From Myxococcales bacterium (GTDB lineage: Bacteria; Myxococcota_A; Polyangia; Polyangiales; Polyangiaceae), in the NCBI GenBank assembly GCA_013298325.1, contig JAAFHJ010000044.1, forward strand, positions 1 to 17,161: a stretch of DNA of 17,161 nt, read 5' to 3'. This document shows, one piece after another, positions 1-7,465 of this stretch; within the stretch, counting starts at the first letter, position 1; every line of letters begins with the position of its first letter. The notes beneath the pieces were generated by a model. The model was given only the letters and a program-made list of their open reading frames with translations. It was not told the origin of the DNA and did not search any database. The position numbers and the translations under genes are program-made.

Positions 1-492
1 GCGATGCTCCGTGACTTGGTGCAAGGTGCACTCAAATTCGGCATCGAGATCCCGCCCGAGTTCATGATGGTCGGCAAGGCGCTGATGACCCTCGAAGGCA
101 TCGGCAAGCAGCTCGATCCGGACCTCGACATCTACGGGCAGAGCCAACCGTACTTCATTGAAATCATGAAGAAACGTTACTCGCCGGAGAAGCTCGGAAA
201 CGACCTTTGGCGGGGCGTCGAACAGCTTTCGAAGGTCGGTTACGACATGCCGCTCCAGCTTCGTGAGGTCTTGGACGACCTCCGGCTCGGACGCCTCACG
301 ATGAAGACCGACGTGACCGCCCCTCTCCCGGTCATCGACCAGGCGGGGAAGCGGGTTTTCGCTGGATTGACGTTTGCGTCGCTGCTCGGCGCGGGCGCCT
401 ACCTCCTTGGTCAAAAGATGCAGATTCCCGCTATCGTCTTCTTCATCCTCGCCGGGCTCACGTGGGTCGGCGATCTGGCCCGACGAAAATGA
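1..492 (+). CDS. AarF/UbiB (ABC1) family protein, C-terminal part
   Basis: This is the 3' end of a gene that begins left of the window; the frame is open from base 1. The visible ~163 residues match the C-terminal region of the ABC1/AarF/UbiB atypical kinase family. The stretch around residues 17-42, with FMMVGKALMTLEGIGKQLDP, is the conserved segment after the kinase-like core. Two hydrophobic helices near the end (about residues 117-133 and 140-158) are the membrane-anchoring tail typical of the family, ending in a basic RRK. Family members support ubiquinone biosynthesis or lipid handling at the inner membrane, but paralogues are common, so the exact role is not assigned. The catalytic lobe is outside the window and cannot be checked. 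The stop codon overlaps the start of the next gene (ATGA, 489-492), so the two are probably co-translated. Confidence 0.88.
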   Translation, partial: AMLRDLVQGALKFGIEIPPEFMMVGKALMTLEGIGKQLDPDLDIYGQSQPYFIEIMKKRYSPEKLGNDLWRGVEQLSKVGYDMPLQLREVLDDLRLGRLTMKTDVTAPLPVIDQAGKRVFAGLTFASLLGAGAYLLGQKMQIPAIVFFILAGLTWVGDLARRK

Positions 493-3233
493 CCCGAACG
501 AACCCGATCCGCGAGCTTCGTGACGAGCCGATCCTTGGCCGTGACGCTGAAATTGCTTCACTTCTCGCCACTGCCTACGAGGCACGGCTCGTTACGGTGA
601 CCGGGCCCGTCGGCGTTGGGAAGAGCCGGGTTGCCGAAGAGGTGGCCCAACGACTCGTCGCCGACGGGGGGGCGACGGCGGTTCTTCGATGCAATCTGCA
701 CGAAGTCTTCGCCGGCTCACCGGGGGAGACGGCGGCGCTCCTCGATGCCCTTGCGACGGCGCTCGGCGCTTCGGAAGGGGGCCCGTTAGCCCTCGGGCCG
801 CTTGTTGCTGCCCTCGCAGGACTCGGTGAAATCGTTGTCTTTTTAGACGGCGCCGACCGCTGCCTCCCCGCCCTCCGTGATCTCCTCGGGCCCCTTTTGG
901 ATGGCGCCGAGCGGGCGCTCTTTCTGATTACCTCTCGGGAGCGTCTTGGCGCCTCCGAGGAGCACGTCTTTGAGCTCGAGCCACTTTCACTGCCGGTCGG
1001 GGAGGCGCTCGATGGGCCTGCGGCCGAGCTTTTTCTGCGGGCGGCGAGACGTTCGCGACCGACGTACCTGCCGCGCCCCGACGAGGTGCCGGCATTGGTT
1101 GCGCTCCTCCGCGAGCTTGACGGGCTGCCGTTGGCCCTTGAGCTTCTCGCGCCGCGGCTCGCCCTCTTCGGCGCTGTCGATCTCCTCGCGCGCCTTCGGG
1201 CCGATCGCGGCATTTTGGCGGCCCGGTCGCCGCTTCGCGGTGGTTCCGCGGGGCGACCGCGCCTCCAATCCCTGGACGACGCCGTCACGAGTTCGCTCGT
1301 CGCGCTCGCGCCGTTCGAACGGGCTGCGCTCGTCGATCTGGCCGTTTTTGAAGGGGGATTCTCTCTTGCCGCCGCCGAGGCGGTGATCGACCTTCATGGG
1401 TTCACCGCCGACGGTCGACCGCTGCCTGCGGTCACCGCCGTCCTCGAAGCGCTCCGCGATCGGTCCCTCCTGCAGCGCGTCCCCAGTCTGACCGGGGGCG
1501 TCCGCTTTGACCTCCTTCGGGCGGTCCGAGAGGCGTCGATTCGCCTCGACGAAGGGGCGCCCACGCCACGCCTCGCGGGGGCGCGCGTTCGCCATTCTCG
1601 TTGGATCGTCGATCTGGCTTCAAAGCGTATTTCGGCTCGCCATGTCGTCGAGGAACGCGAAAATCTCTTTGCCGCCGCGCGCCGTGTTCTCGATGGCGGC
1701 CCGGTCACCGCACGTGCGGCCGAACCGGCCCTCCGCGCACTGCTCCTCCTCGCACCGAGCTCCGCCGAGGCGACCCCGTTTCAGGCGCTCCTTGCGCTGG
1801 TAGAACCGGTCCTCGACGTGACCCAGGATTCCGGTGCCGACCCGTCGCTGGTCGGCCGGGCTCTCGTGTTGCGTGGTGCCGTGCGTCGCCGAAGCGGGCG
1901 GGGGGCAGCCGCATTGAAAGACCTCGCAAATGCGCTTCATGTAGGAAAGACCCTCGGATTTCCGGCGATTGAAGCGACGGCCGAGCTTGAACTTTCGCGT
2001 TTGTTTCTCGAGCGTGGAGATCTCCCCGCCGCCAGCGAGCATGCCCGCCTAGCGCTTGCCGCCTGCCGGGTTGCACGGGCGCGCCTTGCTCCGCTGCCGC
2101 CGGGCGGCGATTCGAAGCCTGCCCCAAGCCCCTCCACGGCGGAAACGGGGCGGCGGTCCTCGAATTTTCCGATGGGGCGCGCGACGGAACCGCTTGTTTC
2201 TGAAGCAGAAATTCAGCTGCTCCTCGCCGCCGTTGAAGAAGCCCGTGGTGACCGCACCGCCGCTGCCGAGCTGATCGCGCGCGCGGTTGCCTTTGCGGTG
2301 GCGGACGAGGAGCCGATCCTCGAAGCACGCGCCCGCTTCGCCGCAGCCCTGGCTGCCGTTGACGGGGAGCGCGTCGACGACGCACGCGGGGAAATTGCAC
2401 GTATCCGAGCGACGGAAGGTCTTGTGGGTGATCCCGCATCGCCGCTGCGACTTGCGCTCCTCGAAGCGGCAATTCTTGCCGATGATCCTCGGGCGCTTCC
2501 CGCTTCTGTCGTTGCGTTTGACGACGTCGCCGCCCGGGCGCGGAGTCGCGGACTCGTTGCGCTTGAAGCGGAGGCGCTGCTTCGCGGAGCCCTCGCTGCT
2601 GTTGTCGCTGGCGGCGCACCGCGCACCGCGATCGCCGAGGGGCATGCGCGCCTTCGGGCCGCGGTAGAGACGCACGCGGTGACCGACGGCCTCGGTCGGA
2701 TTTTGGTGCCGCTCGGCGCGATTTTCGACGGGCATGCCAGCCGTTCCCTCGTCGACGCGACGGCGATCGCGGAGGCGCGAACGCGAGTCTTTCTAGCCAT
2801 TTCCGTCGATCCGTCGGCGGTGGTGACGTCTGCTTTGGGGCGCGCGATCTCCCACGCCCTCGCCGTGCTCTTCCCCGCCGTGGCGCCGGTCGCTTCGCCG
2901 CCAGCCACCGCGCGTGGCGCTGTGCGCATCGGTGCCGAGGGGCACTGGTGTGAGACCCCGGAGGGCGGCCTAGTGAGCCTCGAACGGCGCCGGCCCCTTG
3001 CGCGCATCCTGGTTGCGTTGGCGAAGGCGCACAGTCAGAAAAAGGCGCTCTCTTCGCAAGAGCTTCAAGAAGCGGGCTGGCCCGGAGAGCGCATGCTCGC
3101 GAGCGCCGGCGTGCATCGCGTTCGCGTCGCCGTTTCAACGATGCGCAAGCTCGGCGTCGGCAAGTTCCTCCAGACCGTCGAAGATGGCTACCGCCTCGAC
3201 TTCAAGACGGCGGTCGTCCTCGCCGACGAGTGA
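489..3233 (+). CDS. STAND-type ATPase / transcriptional regulator with C-terminal winged helix
   Basis: This 914-aa protein has an AfsR/LuxR-like NTPase module at the N terminus. Walker A is GPVGVGKS (residues 39-46), Walker B is EIVVFLDGADR (114-124), a sensor-like ITSRERL follows (147-153), and the GLPLALELL motif of STAND ATPases is at 212-220. An AfsR-type helical segment comes next (SLDDAVTSSL, then FERAAL). The long Ala/Arg/Leu-rich middle region is helical and TPR-like, though I cannot define individual repeats. The last ~95 residues look like an OmpR/PhoB-type winged helix (GVHRVRVAVSTMRKL recognition helix, then VEDGYRLDF wing). STAND proteins are usually ligand-triggered switches, so a DNA-binding transcription regulator is inferred; the signal and targets are unknown. 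I chose ATG 489 because it overlaps the preceding stop as ATGA; a GTG at 462 is possible but lies deep inside the upstream gene. Codon choice is looser (many ctt, gtt, cga) than in the lipoprotein and atp genes, suggesting low expression. Confidence 0.85.
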   Translation: MTRTNPIRELRDEPILGRDAEIASLLATAYEARLVTVTGPVGVGKSRVAEEVAQRLVADGGATAVLRCNLHEVFAGSPGETAALLDALATALGASEGGPLALGPLVAALAGLGEIVVFLDGADRCLPALRDLLGPLLDGAERALFLITSRERLGASEEHVFELEPLSLPVGEALDGPAAELFLRAARRSRPTYLPRPDEVPALVALLRELDGLPLALELLAPRLALFGAVDLLARLRADRGILAARSPLRGGSAGRPRLQSLDDAVTSSLVALAPFERAALVDLAVFEGGFSLAAAEAVIDLHGFTADGRPLPAVTAVLEALRDRSLLQRVPSLTGGVRFDLLRAVREASIRLDEGAPTPRLAGARVRHSRWIVDLASKRISARHVVEERENLFAAARRVLDGGPVTARAAEPALRALLLLAPSSAEATPFQALLALVEPVLDVTQDSGADPSLVGRALVLRGAVRRRSGRGAAALKDLANALHVGKTLGFPAIEATAELELSRLFLERGDLPAASEHARLALAACRVARARLAPLPPGGDSKPAPSPSTAETGRRSSNFPMGRATEPLVSEAEIQLLLAAVEEARGDRTAAAELIARAVAFAVADEEPILEARARFAAALAAVDGERVDDARGEIARIRATEGLVGDPASPLRLALLEAAILADDPRALPASVVAFDDVAARARSRGLVALEAEALLRGALAAVVAGGAPRTAIAEGHARLRAAVETHAVTDGLGRILVPLGAIFDGHASRSLVDATAIAEARTRVFLAISVDPSAVVTSALGRAISHALAVLFPAVAPVASPPATARGAVRIGAEGHWCETPEGGLVSLERRRPLARILVALAKAHSQKKALSSQELQEAGWPGERMLASAGVHRVRVAVSTMRKLGVGKFLQTVEDGYRLDFKTAVVLADE

Positions 3234-3613
3234 GCGTGAACGCGTCCACGAAGCGGCAGACGGCGCGGAGTTCGCCATAAACGCATGCATAATGCATTAA
3301 TAACCGTGAAATCGGGCGGAGCGGCGCTGCTCGCCCGCAAGATTCGCGTTGTTGCGACAGGACCGGTTGGTGGCAAAAAAACGTTGAAGTCCGGTCGGGT
3401 AGCGTGGAGCCGCCCCTTCGGTTGCCCTCTTTGATGCAACTTGAGGTGCGTTGACGGACGATTTCGGCGACAGTGCGCTCACTCGAAAGCGCGGCGGCAC
3501 GGGCGACCTGCTCCCCGCCGCCCCCCGAAGAGTCTTTCCGTTTTTCCGCCCCACGACAAACCGGCATTTTACGCCGGGATGGTCAGCCACGTTCCTCGCA
3601 ACTCGGAGTCCCC
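3234..3613. other. Intergenic region upstream of the lipoprotein gene
   Basis: This is about 380 nt with no convincing gene. The lipoprotein frame stays open back to a GTG at 3473, but the extra 47 residues are Ser/Pro/Arg-rich and would bury the signal peptide. The notable part is an AT-rich patch at about 3276-3302 holding the palindrome ATGCAT-A-ATGCAT (3285-3297). CATAAT at 3288-3293 is five of six with a sigma70 -10 box, but no convincing -35 sits 16-18 nt before it. An A7 run lies at 3375-3381. TTGACG at 3451-3456 resembles a -35 but has no -10 partner. The promoter of the lipoprotein gene should lie somewhere here; I cannot place it. Confidence 0.5.
3285..3297. promoter_or_regulatory. 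AT-rich palindrome, possible operator or promoter core
   Basis: Two copies of ATGCAT separated by one A form a 13-nt inverted and direct repeat. It continues into TAATAA just downstream and stands out in a GC-rich window. It sits 52 nt after the STAND regulator's stop and about 315 nt before the lipoprotein start. It could be a regulator-binding site or part of a promoter. Its function is inferred from composition and symmetry only. Confidence 0.25.
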
Positions 3614-4558
3614 ATGTCCGCTCGCAACGTTCTTCTCTCCTCGTTCGTCGTCCTCGCCCTCGGTTCCCTCGCCGGCTGCGGCAAGAAGACCGACTGGAGC
3701 ACCAAGCCGCTCACGTCCCAGGAGAAGAAGATCAAGGAAGTCGCCTTCACCGTCGATATGCCGACGGACGGCTTCGAAGAAGACACCCTCCTCAAGCTCG
3801 ACAACCAGCTTGCCTACATCGAAAAGGGCAACGTCCTTTCGGGGATCCACGTCTCGTTCTCGGTCTTCAAGAACCTCCAGCCCGACAGCGCCGACGACGC
3901 CGAAAAAGAAGTCAACATGCTCGGCGATCGCAAGACGCTGAAGAAGGACAAGCTCGGCGCTGACGGCTTCATCGTTGCGACGACGAACGACAAGAAGACG
4001 TCGCTCTACGTCGACACCTGGATCCCGGCGAACGACGACTACAGCATCCACTGCTCGGCCTACGACACCGAGTCCTCGGAAATTAAGAACGCCCCGGCGC
4101 TCCAGGGCTGGTTCGAGAAGATCTGCAGCTCGGTGAAGTCGAAGGTTGCGGCAGGTCCGAAGGCGGCCGCTGGCGGCGGTTCGACCGGCTCCGCCGGCTC
4201 GATCGCTGGCGGCAAGCTCCCCGAGGGCTGGCCCGATTCGATCCCGGTCATCGAAGGCGGCACCGTCAAGACCCAGATGTCTTCCGCGTCGGGCAAGACG
4301 ACCACCCTCTCGGCGACGATTGAGTCGGCCCAGTCGACGGATGACGTTCTCAAGTTCTACAGCGAGAAGATCACCGCCGCCGGCTACAAAGAGTCGTCGA
4401 AGAGCGAGACGAAGATGAACGACAGCGTCACCAAGACGATCTCCTACCAGAAGGGAAAGTTCGGGGCAGACGGCTTTGTGAACCTCAGCGTCATGCCGAG
4501 CTTCATGAGCAAGGGCAAGAGCTCGGCGATGATCTCCGTCACCCTCATGAAGAAGTGA
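3614..4558 (+). CDS. Secreted lipoprotein, function unknown
   Basis: This 314-aa protein begins with a lipoprotein signal peptide: basic start MSARN, hydrophobic core LLSSFVVLALGSL, and lipobox LAGC with Cys22 as the lipidation site. It is therefore expected on the outside of the inner membrane or on the outer membrane. Two globular parts are joined by a Gly/Ser/Ala-rich linker at about residues 180-200. The second (about 202-314) has the pattern 'P-x-S-I-P-V-I-E-G-G, then a beta-strand pair, then DVLKFYSEKITAAGYK', seen in many small bacterial lipoproteins of unknown function. ATG 3614 is chosen because GGAG lies at 3605-3608, five bases upstream, and because it places the signal peptide at the N terminus. 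Codon use is strongly biased (AAG, CTC, GTC, ACG), which suggests high expression. The gene stands alone and ends at a strong terminator. I do not recognise a specific function. Confidence 0.85.
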   Translation: MSARNVLLSSFVVLALGSLAGCGKKTDWSTKPLTSQEKKIKEVAFTVDMPTDGFEEDTLLKLDNQLAYIEKGNVLSGIHVSFSVFKNLQPDSADDAEKEVNMLGDRKTLKKDKLGADGFIVATTNDKKTSLYVDTWIPANDDYSIHCSAYDTESSEIKNAPALQGWFEKICSSVKSKVAAGPKAAAGGGSTGSAGSIAGGKLPEGWPDSIPVIEGGTVKTQMSSASGKTTTLSATIESAQSTDDVLKFYSEKITAAGYKESSKSETKMNDSVTKTISYQKGKFGADGFVNLSVMPSFMSKGKSSAMISVTLMKK

Positions 4559-4583
4559 ATCCTCGGGGAACTCCCCGGATTCT

Positions 4584-4617
4584 AAGAAAAAGCCTGCCCT
4601 TTGGGTGGGCTTTTTTT
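4584..4617. terminator. Bidirectional rho-independent terminator
   Basis: The stem is AGCCTGCCC (4591-4599) with GGGTGGGCT (4603-4611): nine pairs including two G-U wobbles, around a TTT loop. On the plus strand a T run to 4617 follows, terminating the lipoprotein gene. On the minus strand the stem is followed by TTTTCTT (complement of 4584-4590), so it also serves the convergent kinase gene that ends at 4638. A small accessory hairpin, CGGGG-AACT-CCCCG, lies at 4564-4577. Confidence 0.9.
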
Positions 4618-4637
4618 ATGGCAAATCTTGCTCGATA

Positions 4638-6266
4638 TTAGAGCGCGTTTAGCGCCTGTACAAACGCGGCAACCGTCGGAAATCGATCTTCCGGTTTTGC
4701 GGCGAGCGCCCGTCCGATCACCGCATCAAACCCCGGTGGGCACCCTTCTGGCGCGGCGACACTCGCGGGTGGGGCCTCTTCCGAGAGGAGCTTCGTGTAG
4801 GCGGCTGCAAGGTCTGCCTCGAAGCAGGGCGGGAGGCCGACGACCGCCTCGTAGACGACCATCGCGAGGCCGTACAGGTCGGTTCGTGCATCCACCGCCC
4901 CCCCTTTGGCCTGTTCAGGGGCCATATAGAGTGGAGTTCCGAGGACTTCACCGGATGTGGTGTGCACGGAAATCGCGGCATCGCTTGGCGGTTTCACGAG
5001 GCCGAAGTCGACAAGGACCGTTCGTGGCGGGGCGGCGACGAGAAAAATGTTCGCCGGTTTCACGTCGCGGTGCACGAGCCCGTGAGCGTGGGCCGCCGTA
5101 AGTGCCTCTCCGACTTCGCCTGCGATTCTACGTACTTCTGAGAAGGGAATCTGACCGCCGCGCTTTGCACGTGCGAGGCGGGCCGCCAGCGTCTCGCCAA
5201 CGAGGAGGTCCATCACGAGGTAGGCACCACCGTCAGGAGTACGATGAAAATCATGCACTTGCACGATCCCAGGGTGGCCCAAGCGGCTCGCCGCCGTCGC
5301 TTCCCTCTCAAAGCGGGCGAGCGCGCGGGCTTCATCGGCAGGGTCGTCGCTGGTGCCCGGAAGGAGGACCTTCAGGGCGTAGTAGCGCCCCGTACGGCGA
5401 TGCCGTGCCCGGAAAACGGCCCCCATTCCGCCGCGACCGACCGGCGCCTCGACGGTCCAGGTCTCGTGGAGGGTGCGCCCAACCCAGTGATCGAGGGCCT
5501 GGATCGCCGCTTCCGGCGGGTTGTGGCGGAGGAGCGCGGCTGGAAGGCGCACGGTTCGCGGCGGCGCCTCGTTGGCCGCAGGGGCGCGTGCCGGAAGACC
5601 GGCCGGCGGGATCGGCGGTCGCGCCATCGGGACGGTGCCTCCAAAGCCGCCCTCGGGGCTCGGGACCTGGATCCCCAACGGGCTGGGGCGCGGGAGCCAG
5701 GCGGTGGCGGGGGCTGGCGTGTCGTCGCGGTTCGCGGGGACGGTCGGCGCATCTCCGGAGACGGCGGTCGCCAACGGCGATGCAGGGCCGAGCGCGGCAA
5801 GATTCCCACTCGGCGTACGGGGCACCGTCGGCGGAGCAAGTTGATTTCGTTGTGCTTCTGCCAGGACTTCGATCGCGTCGGCGAGTGGAATCCCCGCGCG
5901 CGCGGCCAGCGAGGGGGCCGAGAGCAGGGCTGCGTGGTCCCCCCGCGCAAGCACGCGCAAGAGCACGCCGCGGTAGCCGTAGCGCCGCTCCAAGCTCCGC
6001 GCTGCCACGACGGCGAGCGTGCCGGGGGTCAGCGCGAGGATCACGAGGCAGAGGAGGCCCCCGAGGCGCGGATGTTCGGAATTACCAGTAAATGCAAGGA
6101 TTGCGACGACGAAACCGGCAACCGCGCAGCCACCAACCACCGCCGTCGCGAGCGCCGCCACCAGAAAACGCGGACCGGTACGTGCGCGGTATCGAGCGAC
6201 TCGTGCACGCAAATCGCCCTCGCGATTTTCGCGTCCGGTGGGGACCTTTCCCAACGCTTCTTTCAC
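4638..6266 (-). CDS. Membrane-anchored Hanks-type serine/threonine protein kinase
   Basis: This 542-aa protein has its kinase domain at the C terminus. Two membrane helices come first (about residues 33-58 and 68-90), then a helical segment (100-140) and a Pro/Ala-rich linker (about 145-245). The kinase domain (about 270-542) is complete: glycine loop VGRGGMGAVF (277-286), Lys299 in ALKV, alpha-C Glu322, catalytic HRDVKPAN (399-406), DFG (420-422), APE (449-451) and the late Arg of subdomain XI (PEDRF). All key residues are present, so it should be active, phosphorylating Ser/Thr on cytoplasmic partners. FHA-domain proteins such as the one at 13820-14710 are typical readers; a functional link is only inferred. 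The start is GTG 6266, overlapping the terC-family stop as GTGA, so translation is probably coupled. The order 'membrane helices first, kinase last' is the reverse of the usual PknB layout, and no C-terminal sensor domain exists. Transcription ends at the terminator 20 nt downstream. Confidence 0.9.
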   Translation of the reverse strand: MKEALGKVPTGRENREGDLRARVARYRARTGPRFLVAALATAVVGGCAVAGFVVAILAFTGNSEHPRLGGLLCLVILALTPGTLAVVAARSLERRYGYRGVLLRVLARGDHAALLSAPSLAARAGIPLADAIEVLAEAQRNQLAPPTVPRTPSGNLAALGPASPLATAVSGDAPTVPANRDDTPAPATAWLPRPSPLGIQVPSPEGGFGGTVPMARPPIPPAGLPARAPAANEAPPRTVRLPAALLRHNPPEAAIQALDHWVGRTLHETWTVEAPVGRGGMGAVFRARHRRTGRYYALKVLLPGTSDDPADEARALARFEREATAASRLGHPGIVQVHDFHRTPDGGAYLVMDLLVGETLAARLARAKRGGQIPFSEVRRIAGEVGEALTAAHAHGLVHRDVKPANIFLVAAPPRTVLVDFGLVKPPSDAAISVHTTSGEVLGTPLYMAPEQAKGGAVDARTDLYGLAMVVYEAVVGLPPCFEADLAAAYTKLLSEEAPPASVAAPEGCPPGFDAVIGRALAAKPEDRFPTVAAFVQALNAL

Positions 6267-7318
6267 GCGTCTTTGCCCTCGCGCGTCGCGAAAAGCGAAG
6301 CGATCACGCCGATCGAGAGCGCACCAACGATCACCATCAAACTCTGGTTCGGCGAGATATCCCAGCCGGGCCAGTGAAGGATCTCGTTCGCGGCGTGAAG
6401 AAACATCTTTCCGGCGATGAAGAACAACAAACCGAGAATCGCCTTCTCCAAGTGGACGAGAAAGCGATTGAGCGCCTCAAGCACGAAGTACAGCGAGCGG
6501 AGCCCGAGGACCGCGAAGATCATCGCCGCGTAAATCACGAGCGGCTTCCGCGTGACGGCGATGACGGTCGGCACCGAATCGAAGGAGAAGAGGAGGTCGC
6601 TCGCTTCGATGGTGAGGAGGCAGACGAAGGCCGGCGTCATGTAACGAACCGCTTTTTTTGCCGTTTCGCCTGCTCCGCCTGCTCCGCCTGCTCCACCTGC
6701 TCTGCCCGTCGCGAGCTCCTCGTCGGTGGCTCCGGCGGCGCGCGCCTCTTCTGCCGTCACAAAGAAGTGCTCGCCGACGAAGCGCGGCACGACCGGATAC
6801 AGCTTGCGCGCCTGCCGGACGAGCCAGTTGTTCGCCTGTTCGGCCCCCTTGTCGGCCCCTTCGTCGTCGTCGCCGCCGCTCAGCATCTTGTAGGCGCTGA
6901 AGGCGACGAGGGCGCCGAAGAGGAGGTCGGCCCAGGGGCCTGCAACGAGGAGGAGCGAACCGGCGCCGACGAAGATTGCGCGGAACACGACCGCCCCAAT
7001 GACGCCGAAATAGAGAATCCGGTGCTGAAGCGGACCCGATCCGTCGATCTTGAAGTATTTAAAAACAGCAATAAATACAATGAGATTGTCGACGGACAGG
7101 ACCTTCTCAAGGAGGTAGCCGGCGAGGAAGAGGTGGGCCGTTTCTGGCGAGACCGCCTTGTACAAATAGCCCGCGTAGCCGAGGGAGAGGGCGATCCACG
7201 CGGCCGACCAGGTGGCGGCGCGCCCTATGGTCATCGTCTTCGCGTTCTGGGCGAACAGGTCGACGAGGACGGCGATCGTCGCAATCGCTGCAAATACGAG
7301 GAAATTGTAGATCGTCAT
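6263..7318 (-). CDS. TerC-family integral membrane protein
   Basis: This 351-aa polytopic membrane protein has the two acidic signature segments of the TerC/Alx family: EKVLSVDNLIVF (71-82) in one helix and TIEASDLLFSFDSVPT (236-251) in another. The family is associated with tellurite resistance and, for close relatives, manganese export and metal loading of secreted proteins; the substrate here is inferred at best. I count roughly seven to nine membrane helices. The cytoplasmic loop between the two halves (about 146-224) is charged and includes a Gly/Gly/Ala repeat (207-217) encoded by a 9-bp tandem repeat. I chose ATG 7318 because an in-frame ATG at 7411 would lie inside the atp terminator hairpin and add a non-hydrophobic leader; no good ribosome binding site precedes 7318. 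The stop overlaps the kinase start by 4 nt, so the two probably act in one transcript. Confidence 0.88.
   Translation of the reverse strand: MTIYNFLVFAAIATIAVLVDLFAQNAKTMTIGRAATWSAAWIALSLGYAGYLYKAVSPETAHLFLAGYLLEKVLSVDNLIVFIAVFKYFKIDGSGPLQHRILYFGVIGAVVFRAIFVGAGSLLLVAGPWADLLFGALVAFSAYKMLSGGDDDEGADKGAEQANNWLVRQARKLYPVVPRFVGEHFFVTAEEARAAGATDEELATGRAGGAGGAGGAGETAKKAVRYMTPAFVCLLTIEASDLLFSFDSVPTVIAVTRKPLVIYAAMIFAVLGLRSLYFVLEALNRFLVHLEKAILGLLFFIAGKMFLHAANEILHWPGWDISPNQSLMVIVGALSIGVIASLFATREGKDA
6671..6706. repeat. 9-bp tandem repeat inside the TerC-family gene
   Basis: There are four consecutive 9-nt units: TGCTCCGCC twice, then TGCTCCACC and TGCTCTGCC. On the minus strand they encode a Gly-Gly-Ala repeat in the protein's large polar loop. 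The unit length is a multiple of three, so changes in copy number would alter loop length without breaking the frame. Confidence 0.75.
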
Positions 7319-7409
7319 TGCGAGGATTGGGGGGCGGCCGGCGGGGGGACCGATCGCAGCATTCGTCGTTTTACAGGCACTGCGTGCGATTGTGCGGTTC
7401 TTCCAAAGC

Positions 7410-7441
7410 AAAACCCCCGGATGCGTGAAGCACCGGGGGTT
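7410..7441 (-). terminator. Rho-independent terminator of the atp cluster
   Basis: The stem AACCCCCGG (7412-7420) pairs perfectly with CCGGGGGTT (7433-7441); a TGC/GCA pair can extend it into the loop. Read on the minus strand it is followed by TTGCTTTGG, a partial T tract. It lies 24 nt beyond the atpE stop and before the TerC-family start. This indicates that the ATP synthase transcript ends after subunit c, with at most read-through into the next pair. Confidence 0.8.
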
Positions 7442-7465
7442 CTGTAGCGATTCCGCGAAGGAAGA

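Noticed and set aside
1705..3138. A 477-codon open frame on the minus strand opposite the STAND gene
   Set aside because: The product is almost all Arg, Pro, Ala and Ser with no motif. The plus-strand gene has intact ATPase motifs.
3370..3390. Possible sigma54 promoter (TGGCA followed by TTGA)
   Set aside because: The TTG block is two bases too far from the GG, and the required GC of the -12 element is absent.
3473..3613. GTG start extending the lipoprotein by 47 residues
   Set aside because: It would bury the lipoprotein signal peptide. ATG 3614 has a GGAG site in place.
6092..7447. A 451-codon plus-strand frame opposite the TerC-family gene
   Set aside because: It is a highly charged antisense product mirroring hydrophobic codons, and it crosses the atp terminator hairpin.
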